Notes: generated by a model from the sequence alone, not told the origin. 64,000 nt of DNA from Anoxybacteroides voinovskiense (GCF_014196205.1 NZ_JACIDE010000015.1:1-64000), one strand, 5' to 3'. Numbered from the stretch's first letter, positions 7,888 to 17,531 are shown. A program made the numbers and translations.

Positions 7888-10294
7888 GCAGCATCTCCCC
7901 ACTTTCGAGCAAGTCATCCCAACATTTCACCGTGTATTGACTCATTGGCGAAGAACTATTAACATACACCGCCCTTTTTGCTCGTGTTAAAGCGACATAT
8001 AACAACCTTGCTTCTTCTGCTGCTATTTCTTGCTTTTCTGTCCCTATATGCTCTTTATAGTGGCTATTTTGCAATTCAACCCCATTCCAATTGATATAAT
8101 AACCGACACGCCATCTAGCACTGTGAGGAGTGAAAAGTACATCAGTCATCCCTTGTTTCGTAAAATTGCTTTTCGTCAACGGCAAGATGACATAATCAAA
8201 CTCAAGTCCTTTTGCCTTATGCACGGTCATCACCTTAATGCGGTGAGTTACTTCCTCTTCTTCTAATTTCTCTTCGTTTTCTGTTGCATCCGTTGCCATT
8301 TTTACTGCCAAAAACGCTTCGATATCATATAAGGTAGCGCGAAAGCCGCCGAGCTCTCTTTTCAACAAATACAAGAGCCGCTCTAGGTTCATCTTGTATT
8401 CTTTCATTTTGGCAACCGCCTCTTTTTTCTGTAACTCCATATCTCCATCTGGAAACCGCCTCCGCAAATGCGCATAGTAGCGGAGCCGGAACACTTCATG
8501 CGGCTTGACGTCCGCAATGATTTTTTGCAGCACATCAAGCGCTGCTTCCGTATTCCAATTGTAGTTTTCATCGACAGACCGATCAAACGGCTCGAGCAAT
8601 TCTAGAATAAACTGCTTCTCTGCAGAATAAGCGGAGAGCACGCGAGCAATCGTTAGGTCGTTTTCTCCATAAGAACTTTGGTGAAACAAATACCGGTCTT
8701 TCGCTACTTTCGGATGGGTCAATCGGCGAATGAGCAAATAAAATTCACGAACAGGCAATGAGCGATAGAAAGCACCTGAAACGACCGCATCGCAAAAGAA
8801 TCCGATATGCTCAATCCGTTTGACCGTCTCAAGCACTTCACGGTTGGAGCGGACAAGCACTGCGATATTTTTCCCTTGGAGGCGAGAAAGCAAATAGTTG
8901 AGCGACACATCATCTAATTCCAGTGCCACTAGCCCTTCTTCGTCCTCTTGACCTTCGCGTCCAGGAAGCAACTCATCTGTGTAGTCAAACAAAAATTTTT
9001 CCACGACATGTGGCCATTTTCGAAACAACGTGTTCAATTGCCGAAGCAGAATTTGGGTTGAGCGGTAATTTTTCTGCAAAGCATACAAGCGATACGAAGC
9101 TCCTATTGCTTCAAGGCGTTGTTGTAATTGAGAAAAGGCGGTATAGTCGGCACCTCTGAATCGGTAAATGCTTTGTTTGACGTCCCCCACCGCAAACAGC
9201 TGACAGCCATATTTTTCGACAAGCCAACTGATAAACGCTACTTGCACCTCATCTGTATCTTGCATCTCATCGATAAACAAATAACGAATATCAAGTGTCA
9301 ATGCATCGGAAGGGAGATCAGAAAGCCACGCTAGGCGGCTAATTAAATCGCCCATTTCTAATGTTTCTTCTGCTTGTTTTCGCTCGTCGAGTTCACGAAT
9401 AACACGTTTGATTACATAATCGGCAAGCGCGTGAAACTGGTAAATATCGCTGCCAAAATCAAGTGTTTGTACTCGTTCGGAGGACATTGATTTATGTTGA
9501 ATTTGTTCAATCATCTCGTTCAGCGAACGAATGATTTGATAATGAGGAATGTGGCGAAACCGATCGTATATCTCTGGTTGCTCACGGGAAAATTGGTCAA
9601 TATATTTTTCAATCGCTCTCTGCCGCTCATGCTTATATGAGCGAATTTTCATCGTGCGGGAAAAGCCGAGCGCCTGTCCTTCTGACACAAGGAACTTGCG
9701 GGCAAACGAATGGATTGTTCCAATCGTCATGCTATCGATTTGTTCCATCCACTCTAAATACTTCCGATCTTTCGTCATATCATAATAGTTTTTTAGCTTT
9801 TGCAACAGCTTTGCCCGCATATGTGCCGCCGCTTCGTTCGTGAAAGTAATCATGACCGCGGTACGCAAATCGAAAGAAGGATCGATATGCTTAAGAAACA
9901 TAAGACGGTTAATCATCGTTGTCGTTTTTCCCGTACCTGCACCTGCTTTCACAATGCAATGGCTGTTCGTATCATCGTGTTCTAGCAAATATTGTTCTTT
10001 ATTGAACGAACTGTTTTGTGCCAAATAGTCTAATAACTTCGAATCATCCACACGACCATCTTCAATAAACTGCGGACGTTCTGCCCATTCTGGCGAATAG
10101 CGTACAAGCGATATGTACAACAATTCTTTTTGATACGCTTCTTGAAGAACAGGATTTTCCAGTAATAGTTCCGGATCGTCAAATGTCAGCACATATACTT
10201 TTCGTCCACTTTGAACATACTGACAGATCTGTTGAAGACACGATAGATGAAGGTCAGGTGAAAAAATCAACAAAGAATACTTCGCGCTGTCCAT
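7880..10294 (-). CDS. AddA-like superfamily 1 helicase without nuclease domain
   Basis: 804 residues. Walker A is AGAGTGKT (117-124). Other motifs are FIDEMQDTDEVQ, VGDVKQSIYRFRGADY, KNYRSTQILL, VHKAKGLEFDYVIL and LLYVALTRAKRAV. The GDVKQSIYRFRGAD string is typical of AddA/RecB rather than UvrD. The protein stops soon after motif VI, so the C-terminal RecB-type nuclease of a normal AddA (over 1200 residues) is missing. Residues 1-110 form a separate domain (KYSLLIFSPDLHLSCLQQIC, RKVYVLTF) that vaguely resembles a phospholipase-D fold but lacks an HKD motif. It is first in its transcription unit and overlaps the AddB-like gene. Confidence 0.8.
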   Translation of the reverse strand: MDSAKYSLLIFSPDLHLSCLQQICQYVQSGRKVYVLTFDDPELLLENPVLQEAYQKELLYISLVRYSPEWAERPQFIEDGRVDDSKLLDYLAQNSSFNKEQYLLEHDDTNSHCIVKAGAGTGKTTTMINRLMFLKHIDPSFDLRTAVMITFTNEAAAHMRAKLLQKLKNYYDMTKDRKYLEWMEQIDSMTIGTIHSFARKFLVSEGQALGFSRTMKIRSYKHERQRAIEKYIDQFSREQPEIYDRFRHIPHYQIIRSLNEMIEQIQHKSMSSERVQTLDFGSDIYQFHALADYVIKRVIRELDERKQAEETLEMGDLISRLAWLSDLPSDALTLDIRYLFIDEMQDTDEVQVAFISWLVEKYGCQLFAVGDVKQSIYRFRGADYTAFSQLQQRLEAIGASYRLYALQKNYRSTQILLRQLNTLFRKWPHVVEKFLFDYTDELLPGREGQEDEEGLVALELDDVSLNYLLSRLQGKNIAVLVRSNREVLETVKRIEHIGFFCDAVVSGAFYRSLPVREFYLLIRRLTHPKVAKDRYLFHQSSYGENDLTIARVLSAYSAEKQFILELLEPFDRSVDENYNWNTEAALDVLQKIIADVKPHEVFRLRYYAHLRRRFPDGDMELQKKEAVAKMKEYKMNLERLLYLLKRELGGFRATLYDIEAFLAVKMATDATENEEKLEEEEVTHRIKVMTVHKAKGLEFDYVILPLTKSNFTKQGMTDVLFTPHSARWRVGYYINWNGVELQNSHYKEHIGTEKQEIAAEEARLLYVALTRAKRAVYVNSSSPMSQYTVKCWDDLLESGEMLHV

Positions 10295-10332
10295 GGCTCC
10301 ACAACACTCCTAATTATTCTCATCCATCATAC

Positions 10333-10361
10333 ATTATAACGCGATTTCTAAAAAATAGGTG
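10333..10361 (-). promoter_or_regulatory. Probable promoter of the AddA-like operon
   Basis: On the minus strand a perfect TATAAT (-10) lies about 40 bp before the AddA-like start. The -35 region is poor (TTCACC-like at long spacing). Together with the hairpin just upstream, this indicates a transcription unit separate from the preceding helicase-nuclease gene. Confidence 0.45.
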
Positions 10362-10405
10362 AACTATTCTAGATTTCATCCGTAACATTTTTTAGCAAAT
10401 TAAAT

Positions 10406-10434
10406 AGGCACGTCGGTGAAGCACCAACGTGCCT
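10406..10434 (-). terminator. Terminator after the helicase-nuclease gene
   Basis: Hairpin AGGCACGT-(C/G)-GGTG ... CACC-ACGTGCCT with two nested stems, followed on the minus strand by ATTTAATTT. It sits 42 bp after the stop of the large helicase. Confidence 0.65.
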
Positions 10435-10475
10435 TGTGCATCGTTCGAGTGATAAGAGGGCTAACCTCCTTCCCC

Positions 10476-13400
10476 TTACATTTCCCAATCTTCCCCTGCC
10501 CAATACCAAGCGGGGCGGTATACAGTTACTTGAGCACCGTTCGGTGAATAACGAAAAGTGATACGATGCGATTTTAATGGGCTTAATAGATCTTCCAGTT
10601 CCTCGTTTCCTAGCACCCAAAGTGCTCCGTTGTTTTCTCGATTGTCGAGTACTTCCAATCCTTTGAACCGCAAATAATCGACAATATTGCTGCCGTCGAT
10701 CAACTCCCATTCATCACTAAAACGGGCACCTACTACCTCAACTTTTCCCGTGTTTATAGACATCTTGTCAACCGTCCGTACTTTAGTGGACTTTAGTTCA
10801 GGCGTTGGTTTGACGTTCACTAAAACGGCAGCTGCTTCATTCCGAGAATCAGTGTGAACAGTTTGCAGCTCTACTGTTGAGTTATCATTAAAATCTTTCC
10901 GTCCTCGAATGGAAGGCGTCATTTCGAAAGAACTGACATCGCCCATCGCCTTCTCTTGAACGGTAAAATCACGAACACCTGCTTGCCCATTGAAAGGTTG
11001 GACCTCTTGGTTGTCGGACGCAACTTGATAAAGGGTAGACTGGCTTAGTGTTTCGTGCCTAGTCTCTTCATTTATCGAAGAAATATTACCAAGCGACTGC
11101 ACCTCATAAGGCTCAATCCCCATTTCCTCTAATTTAACCCACAGACCTTCAAGAGCGCGATCGGGATCGCGGTAAAAGTCGCGACCGCGTACACGCCAAA
11201 ACGTCCAGCCAATCCGCTCTAACATATACTGCCGCTCCATATCCGCTTCCCACTTCTCAATCCCATGGAATTTTTCCCCATCGCATTCCACTGCCAAACG
11301 ATTACGCATCCCCTCCACCACGAGGTCAATGCGCCGTCCTGCTACTTTCATTTGCGGAATGACACGGAATCCCCGTGCGCGAATGCGGCGAAGCACTTCC
11401 ACTTCAAATGGAGAATCACACATTTGCTCTAACTCTTTCATCTCCTCTTGCATGCGCGCTGGATTTAAACAATATGAAAGCAAACGATGCCGCAAATCCT
11501 CGGGTTTCAAGTCTTCTAATCCCACCGAATGATAGAGGCGCATTTGATTGCGTGCGCGGCTTGCAGCGACGTTAAAAATTTGCTGGAAGTTTTTCTTCGT
11601 AAGCGATTGGAAGCGGCGATTCGGCGCGACGACCATCGACAAGAACATAATATCGCGCTCATCCCCTTGGAACGCGTAGGCGTTGCCACAGCGAATTTTT
11701 CGTGTGATAATTGCTTGCTCACCGATTGTATTGCGTAAAAGCGTTTCAATAAGCTCGTGCTGTTTATTTCCTTGTAACGCTATCACACCAATTGTCTGAC
11801 CGTCGTATGCTGGGTCTTCTAATAACGCAGCGATATCCTGAACAATTTTTTCCGCTTCCGGTCTGTTAATCGCCTCTGTTCCATCCGAGCAATAGCCGTC
11901 TACAACGCGAATCGCCATAACGGGTGGCGTCAACATTTCTTCCTTGGTCGGCAAACGAAGAGGAATCATGTTGCCGTTGTAGCTTAAATCGTTAGAAAAC
12001 TGAATAATTTCCGGCACGCAACGGAAGTGCTCTTTTAGCATGAGCCGTCCTGATTTCGGGAAAGTTTGGTCGGCTATATCGTATAACGACGTTTGCAAAT
12101 CAAATAATCTCGCATTTGGAATGCCTTGCAAATATTGCTGAACGAGGTTCGTGACATCTTCGGACTTCACGCCTAAATCATACGGGCTGATTTGTTCGTC
12201 ATCCCCGACGACGATGACGCGTTTAGCGCGAAGCAACACAGGAAGAGCAAGAATATTGCATTGGCTACTTTCATCGACAATCACGACGTCGAACTTTTCA
12301 TTCGTGACCGGAAAATTCTCTAACACTTGCTGAATCGGCATAATCCAAACTGGAATCGCCCCTTGGCATTTCGCCATTTCTTGCTGCGCTTCCCGCAAAT
12401 ACATCGCCGCGTTTTTCCCTGTTCCTTTTCCATAGCGCCTAATATACTTTTTCCAAGCGAACAAGGCCCGTTTTTGTTCTTCCGTTATGCTTTCAAGTTG
12501 ATATTTCCAGCTCGAGTCCGCAACGATTTGTTGAATAAGCTTTTGCTGAGTACGTTGCTCCTGTTTTATGGCGTTTTCCAGTTCCACCGAATCAAAATGA
12601 TCCAATTCATGGAGCCATGTGTGAAGAGCCTTGAACCTCCAAGCTACATGAAACGATGCTGGCATCGGCTCATCTTGCCCTAACAGACTTTCGATCCATT
12701 GCGCCGTTTTTGGTGCAGCGTTCTTCATCGTAGTAAGCAGCGATTCGAGTCGTGCCGCTTTTTGTTTCGCTTCTTGCAGGCGATCAAGGTTCTCAAGTGT
12801 TTCTTTCCAAGCAAGTATGTCTTTTGTTTGTAGCGCTTGTAACAACTGTTCCCATATTTGATGGGCGTTATGCTGCTTCATTCGTTGCTTCAGTTCTACT
12901 TGAATTCCTTCATATTTTTCCTGCCACTCACGCAGCTCACATTTACGAATCTCCTGGTTGACCGCTTGGCGGAGGAGATTATATGTCGACAGTTCCTCCC
13001 ATTTTAAAGACATAGAGGCAGCGACTTCTTTGAACATTAAGCGAAGCTGGTCTATCTTCCGCACCATTTCAAACACTTGATGAATAACTGCTAATTCATT
13101 ATCCATTTGGCTAATCACAGTCGGGCTATCCTCAATGTGTGTTCCCCCAAGCGGTTCCATCATATTGTTCCATTTTCGAATGAGCCGCTCTTTTTCTTCT
13201 TGCGCCGCGATGTATTGTTCGATGATTTCAAACTCTTGCACCGTTTCGACCGGCTTGTTGTTAAGCACCGGTTCCTTAAATAAATACTTGACATCTTTTC
13301 CTTTTAGTAAAAAGTAAATCGCTCCCGTTTTCCTTTGTTGTAGCGCTTCTTTCGCTTTCATGACGTCTTGTTTGAACGCAAATAACGGCTTCGTAGGAGG

Positions 13401-15389
13401 AGTGATGGCATAATCACTTAATTGTTTATAAGAAAGAAGCAACGACTCAATCGTCTGCTTGACATCAGAAGCAAACTGCTCCCAAATTTCCTTGCGCACA
13501 CCGCCGCTATCAACATCTTGCAGTATTGCGCGATAAAGCGGCCGTTCAAACAAATGTCCCCCTGCTAAAATATAGTTCAGTACAGCTATCGCCTCATGCA
13601 ACACTTCTTTTGGCAATGGAACGGAAAAGTCGGTTTCTCCTTCTTTCACCCGTTCGGCCAACGCATCCCCTTCGGCTAAAAGCGTGTGAAAATCTTCCGT
13701 TGAAAGAATTGATTGACGCTCTGGCAATTCGTACAACAAAAGGCGGTAATCGGTTGGAGTTAGTTCCCCCCTCAATCGCCAAAGCTCCGCAAACTGTTCC
13801 TCCGACATCGGCGCCGCGCGCTCGATTGCGATATCATCGGCAATCCAAGCATACGGAACGGGCGGATTTTGCAGCATACGCGCCGCGTCCGCGCGAAAAA
13901 TCACTTTTCCAGCCCAATCGATCGTTTCGTGTTCTTTCAGCGCCAGACGACGCAACTCTGTTCGATATTGCGCTTCCCGTCGACGGCTATTCTCTAGCTC
14001 CTGTTTCGCCTGTTCGATATCTTTAACCAATTGCTTGATATCGACATTTCCTAGCTTTTCTGAGATGGAATGGATAGAATTTTCCATTTCCTGCAACGAA
14101 TCACGGCTACCGCCAAGTACCGGAACGCATAAGCTTTGAATGTCCTTTGGAATTTTGTCGCGTAATACGCGAAGCGGACTTTCTTTTTGGCTCGTAATCA
14201 ACACTTTTTTTCCATGCGCAAGTAGGTGGGACACTAAATTGGCAATCGTATGTGATTTTCCTGTCCCTGGTGGTCCCTGCACGCTTACGCCGTAAGAAAC
14301 GGCGATACGTCTGGCAATTTCTTTTTGATCTTCGTTTGCAGGAAGCGGAAAAAACAAGTCTTTTTGTGCTTGTTTCCATTCGTCGGCATCAGTCGGAATA
14401 GCGGCGACCTCTTCCCCAACAAGCGATTGAATCGCAAGGGGCACCTCGAGCGTTCCTGCTTGAATCCCTTGCAAAATCATGCGCAAATCCCGCTTTAGCA
14501 CGCGCTGATCTTTTGGGCGCACCATAAATAAGAAGCGTTGATACAGCTTTGGGGCATCCCCAGTAGAAAGTGGGATGCGAGTATCTCGAACATACTCCCC
14601 GTTAGCATCAAGCAAATGGACAAGCTTAGCAAACGACTCATCTAGTACATGAAAGATATCCTTCGTCAGTTCCATCTCTCGCCATTGATCTGCCATGTCT
14701 TGAATTTGTGGCGCATTTGGAATAGCAAAGCCGCTTAATGCTTCCAATTCCGCCTGTATGCCGTTAGTTGCTGGCTTGACGTGGAATATGCCTTTTTCCG
14801 CTAAAAACTCTAACTCCATTCGCACCGTCACAATCGGATGCTCAATATTTTCCTCTTTTCTCCACGTGAGCATCCCTGCACCAAAGACGAGCTCTAACCG
14901 CTCCCCTTCGCGCTCAAAACGTTGGTACACTTGAAAAAAGTCTTCGTACGTTTTCTTTTCTTGTTTCTTACGTGCTAGATGTGCTCTCCAGTTTTTCCAT
15001 TCCGCAAGCCACGTTTCATACATCCGCTGCCGATTGAGATCGTCCGTAAAACGTTCTTCTCGTTCACCATCCTCTTCCACGATAACGCGGATTGGTTTAA
15101 CACGGACTGTTTCAAGCTTCCAATCGTTATAATTATCTTCAAGCCACCCTTGTAGCAGCTCCGGAGGCGACGGCGGAATTTCCTCCTTTTTGTCAATATG
15201 TACCTTTCTTACTTCTAGCCACACATCATGAGGTTCGCTTGGAAATATGGTACAATTATCCAGCTTAAAAAACTCTGCATCCCATATGTAAAAATCGTTA
15301 TATTCACGATACCGGCGAATTACCTTACTTCCTTGATTACTTAGTTCAATGAGATACTGAAAAAGACGCTCGATCTTGTTGACACCCAT
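10476..15389 (-). CDS. Giant SF1 (Upf1-like) helicase fused to Vsr-like nuclease
   Basis: About 1637 residues. Walker A QGPPGTGKS is near residue 370, followed by a long coiled-coil insertion (about 430-980). Motif II is IVDESSQCN (about 1035), then VVGDDEQISP, HFRCVPEIIQFS and FQGDERDIMFLS, the AAA_11/AAA_12 pattern. From about 1320, SPFEVEVLRRIRARGF, GRRIDLVVEG, VECDGEKFHG and WTFWRVRGRDF form a Vsr-like REase (MTES_1575 type) with acidic catalytic residues retained. The last ~200 residues are low-complexity plus a small unrecognised domain. The start is the ATG behind GGGGTGA. Such single-protein helicase-nucleases are common in defence islands; DNA versus RNA as substrate is not decidable here. 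Confidence 0.85.
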   Translation of the reverse strand: MGVNKIERLFQYLIELSNQGSKVIRRYREYNDFYIWDAEFFKLDNCTIFPSEPHDVWLEVRKVHIDKKEEIPPSPPELLQGWLEDNYNDWKLETVRVKPIRVIVEEDGEREERFTDDLNRQRMYETWLAEWKNWRAHLARKKQEKKTYEDFFQVYQRFEREGERLELVFGAGMLTWRKEENIEHPIVTVRMELEFLAEKGIFHVKPATNGIQAELEALSGFAIPNAPQIQDMADQWREMELTKDIFHVLDESFAKLVHLLDANGEYVRDTRIPLSTGDAPKLYQRFLFMVRPKDQRVLKRDLRMILQGIQAGTLEVPLAIQSLVGEEVAAIPTDADEWKQAQKDLFFPLPANEDQKEIARRIAVSYGVSVQGPPGTGKSHTIANLVSHLLAHGKKVLITSQKESPLRVLRDKIPKDIQSLCVPVLGGSRDSLQEMENSIHSISEKLGNVDIKQLVKDIEQAKQELENSRRREAQYRTELRRLALKEHETIDWAGKVIFRADAARMLQNPPVPYAWIADDIAIERAAPMSEEQFAELWRLRGELTPTDYRLLLYELPERQSILSTEDFHTLLAEGDALAERVKEGETDFSVPLPKEVLHEAIAVLNYILAGGHLFERPLYRAILQDVDSGGVRKEIWEQFASDVKQTIESLLLSYKQLSDYAITPPTKPLFAFKQDVMKAKEALQQRKTGAIYFLLKGKDVKYLFKEPVLNNKPVETVQEFEIIEQYIAAQEEKERLIRKWNNMMEPLGGTHIEDSPTVISQMDNELAVIHQVFEMVRKIDQLRLMFKEVAASMSLKWEELSTYNLLRQAVNQEIRKCELREWQEKYEGIQVELKQRMKQHNAHQIWEQLLQALQTKDILAWKETLENLDRLQEAKQKAARLESLLTTMKNAAPKTAQWIESLLGQDEPMPASFHVAWRFKALHTWLHELDHFDSVELENAIKQEQRTQQKLIQQIVADSSWKYQLESITEEQKRALFAWKKYIRRYGKGTGKNAAMYLREAQQEMAKCQGAIPVWIMPIQQVLENFPVTNEKFDVVIVDESSQCNILALPVLLRAKRVIVVGDDEQISPYDLGVKSEDVTNLVQQYLQGIPNARLFDLQTSLYDIADQTFPKSGRLMLKEHFRCVPEIIQFSNDLSYNGNMIPLRLPTKEEMLTPPVMAIRVVDGYCSDGTEAINRPEAEKIVQDIAALLEDPAYDGQTIGVIALQGNKQHELIETLLRNTIGEQAIITRKIRCGNAYAFQGDERDIMFLSMVVAPNRRFQSLTKKNFQQIFNVAASRARNQMRLYHSVGLEDLKPEDLRHRLLSYCLNPARMQEEMKELEQMCDSPFEVEVLRRIRARGFRVIPQMKVAGRRIDLVVEGMRNRLAVECDGEKFHGIEKWEADMERQYMLERIGWTFWRVRGRDFYRDPDRALEGLWVKLEEMGIEPYEVQSLGNISSINEETRHETLSQSTLYQVASDNQEVQPFNGQAGVRDFTVQEKAMGDVSSFEMTPSIRGRKDFNDNSTVELQTVHTDSRNEAAAVLVNVKPTPELKSTKVRTVDKMSINTGKVEVVGARFSDEWELIDGSNIVDYLRFKGLEVLDNRENNGALWVLGNEELEDLLSPLKSHRITFRYSPNGAQVTVYRPAWYWAGEDWEM

Positions 15390-15480
15390 ACATTCACCCC
15401 ATCTCATCTTTCCAATAGAACATCTCCATTATAAACATCTTTCACCATTTGCGCGACTTGTAAACGAAAAAACTGCCACA

Positions 15481-15515
15481 CACCTAAAACCACCTATATA
15501 TATCACCTATATATA
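15481..15515. repeat. CACCTA repeats upstream of the helicase-nuclease gene
   Basis: CACCTA occurs at 15481, 15491 and 15504; the last two are part of CACCTATATATA direct repeats. On the coding strand this reads TATATATAGGTG repeated, 90-125 bp before the gene. It could be a repressor or activator site; no matching regulator gene is identified. Confidence 0.4.
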
Positions 15516-15626
15516 CTCCATGAGTAAGGAAATAATTACCAAACCAATCGGCGTGACCTAACGTAATCTTAAAGAAGCGTTCAATCGACAGAGGCAAATA
15601 GGCGATGCCCACTAAACAATAATAAA

Positions 15627-15655
15627 GCTGAGGAAATGAAGAAAATTTCCTCAGC
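15627..15655 (-). terminator. Terminator after the DUF4411 gene
   Basis: Perfect stem GCTGAGGAAAT / ATTTCCTCAGC with a 7-nt loop, downstream of the toxin-like gene on the minus strand. The U-tract is weak (TTTATTATTG). Confidence 0.5.
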
Positions 15656-15873
15656 AATAAGAAGATGGTGAAAAAAACACTACATTAACTTACCGACCAT
15701 TTCATAACAATCGCGCCACTCGCCTTGCGGCATCTCGAATTCTGTTATAGCTGATTCGGCCGCTGACGAAAAAAGCAATCTACACATTGTTACTCTAAGA
15801 ACAGTTGGGCCACACTTCTAATCTATTATTTTTGCAAATTCTCCAGTACAAAAAGGACGGAATACACATGATA

Positions 15874-16377
15874 CTAAAATTTAACACCTAAGCAGCGTAG
15901 CATATTAAAAGTATCCGTGTAGGGCACGTTGAATGCGCGACAAACATTCGGAATGAGGATTCGCCTTTTGGAATTGGGGTCAAATTGCTCATGTGTCACG
16001 ACTGTAAAATTGTATGTTTTTGCGAAAGCGATTAACCAGCTATCCGCAGCGCTTGCAAACTCACTTTTAGCTGCATCATGATATTGGTCTTGCTGAACGG
16101 CCCAGGTTATAATGTGCCCATATGTGCTAATAACCTCCGGCTTATCCGTCGGTTCAAACCATCCAGCAAAATGTTCATTCGCCCATTTGCTCAATTCATC
16201 TTCTTTATGGAAACTATTCATTTCCTGTTTCACGCGGTCAATGCTGATGATGTGGCCGTTTTCCGCATGCTGAACTAAAGCGTTCCAGAAGGAAGGAGCG
16301 ATGTCAAAAGAATAATACCGCTTATAAGCTTCAATGAAAACACTCGTATCAATCACAAACGTATAGTTAGAGCTCAT
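15874..16377 (-). CDS. DUF4411 PIN-like protein, probable toxin
   Basis: 167 residues. It opens YTFVIDTSVFIEAYKRYY, with the first PIN aspartate. Further acidic residues lie in FASAADSWLIAFAKTYNF and VVTHEQFDPNSKRRI, matching the DUF4411 family of PIN-like putative RNases. Its ATG overlaps the stop of the ImmA/IrrE-like gene by 4 bp, the usual arrangement of this toxin pair, so the upstream protein is the likely antitoxin/regulator. Gene length is normal and the catalytic acids appear complete. Confidence 0.85.
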   Translation of the reverse strand: MSSNYTFVIDTSVFIEAYKRYYSFDIAPSFWNALVQHAENGHIISIDRVKQEMNSFHKEDELSKWANEHFAGWFEPTDKPEVISTYGHIITWAVQQDQYHDAAKSEFASAADSWLIAFAKTYNFTVVTHEQFDPNSKRRILIPNVCRAFNVPYTDTFNMLRCLGVKF

Positions 16378-17531
16378 ACAAATCTCCCGCCATCGACATA
16401 TTCAGCGAACTTATCGAAAGTGGTTCCGGATAGCCCCGTCAATCGATAGGCTTCACGGTAAAGGATCGTCCCTTCCTTTGCAGCTCGTATCACCGCTTCA
16501 GCAAAACGGCGGCCAACGCGCATATTTTGAATAGCATAAAAGTTGCCCCCACCATCCGTTTTCGTTTCTTCCGCCTCTTGTCGGAGCCGTTTAATATACG
16601 CTTCATAAAACAAAAAGAACTCTTCTTTTGTAATCAGTTTTAAGTCTAGAGCTCTGCGGGCGGCCACAATTTCACTGATTTTAAAATGACGGGCGATTTG
16701 TTTAAAACGATCCTCTGACGTGCCGACACGCCTCCATAAACGAAGCAATTCGTCTTCAGGGGCAAGAAACTCCGCTGCAGCTTCGTTACACATACTTTCA
16801 ATTTTAATATCAGCAGGTTGAAGATTGGCTAAATCGAACGCAGCGCTCGTCCCATACCAAACATGGGCAAGTTCGTGCGCCAATGTAAACATTTGTGCGG
16901 CCTTCCCATCTCTCCCATTCACAAATATTAAGGGAGCATAGTCATCAATAAGGACGAAGCCGCGAAACTCAGCAACATCTAATTTCCGATGCGTATTATT
17001 GCCGACTACTCCGTTAATGACCACGATAATCCCAATATCTTCAATTTTTTTAATAAGATTTCGTAAAGCTTCCTGCCAATTCGGCTGCCTCGATGCCCAA
17101 TCATTTTCTAACCCTAACGTTTTTCTCATATTTTGGGCAACGAGTTTTGGATTGGTTGATAAGTTCGCACGGCCTACATAATCCAGAGGTTGGTTGCCTA
17201 ATCGAATTAAATAATCGCGCATCCATTGTTGCCGTCTCTCCATCGTTTGAACCGTTTCCAAAAGATTTGGACTCGGCTGCGCGCTCCCTTCATCCTTCAC
17301 CGTACGATAATGGGGAATGCTCAACCTCTCCTCTGGCGGACTCGGAAGAAAGAAATAACCAAGAGGGATAGACGTCGCTTTCGCAAGCTTTTCGAGTTGC
17401 TTCAACGTCGGTTGGCTCTCCTGGCTAATCCATTTATCGATATGAGGAAACTGATCTTTCAGCTTATCCAAACGATCCGCACGTTTCATCGCCCATTGCA
17501 AAACACTCGGTTTTACCTCAACCTTCGTCAT
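16374..17531 (-). CDS. XRE-type regulator with ImmA/IrrE metallopeptidase domain
   Basis: About 385 residues (COG2856 type). The N-terminal ~80 residues form an XRE-like helix-turn-helix (PTLKQLEKLAKATSIPLGYF). A peptidase domain follows with the zinc motif HELAH in MFTLAHELAHVWYG and a third ligand in NEAAAEFLAPEDE. The frame is open further upstream, but the double ATG behind GAGGGGGG is the convincing start (17534 or 17531). ImmA/IrrE proteins cleave or sequester repressors; paired with DUF4411 they act as presumed antitoxin and autoregulator. Confidence 0.85.
   Translation of the reverse strand: MTKVEVKPSVLQWAMKRADRLDKLKDQFPHIDKWISQESQPTLKQLEKLAKATSIPLGYFFLPSPPEERLSIPHYRTVKDEGSAQPSPNLLETVQTMERRQQWMRDYLIRLGNQPLDYVGRANLSTNPKLVAQNMRKTLGLENDWASRQPNWQEALRNLIKKIEDIGIIVVINGVVGNNTHRKLDVAEFRGFVLIDDYAPLIFVNGRDGKAAQMFTLAHELAHVWYGTSAAFDLANLQPADIKIESMCNEAAAEFLAPEDELLRLWRRVGTSEDRFKQIARHFKISEIVAARRALDLKLITKEEFFLFYEAYIKRLRQEAEETKTDGGGNFYAIQNMRVGRRFAEAVIRAAKEGTILYREAYRLTGLSGTTFDKFAEYVDGGRFV

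Larger units (their letters stand above)
15390..15873. other. Intergenic region without a supported gene
   Basis: It holds the upstream region of the large helicase (with CACCTA repeats), one strong hairpin near 15.64 kb and otherwise AT-rich sequence. Short fragments do not form a coding frame with a ribosome site. Confidence 0.5.

Noticed and set aside
3192-10294. Housekeeping AddAB recombination complex
   Set aside because: The AddA-like protein lacks the nuclease domain and is about two-thirds of normal length, the AddB-like one lacks visible catalytic residues, and the neighbours are defence genes.
13526-14026. Long plus-strand frame inside the giant helicase gene
   Set aside because: Antisense to a well-supported coding region with clear motifs; a codon-bias shadow.
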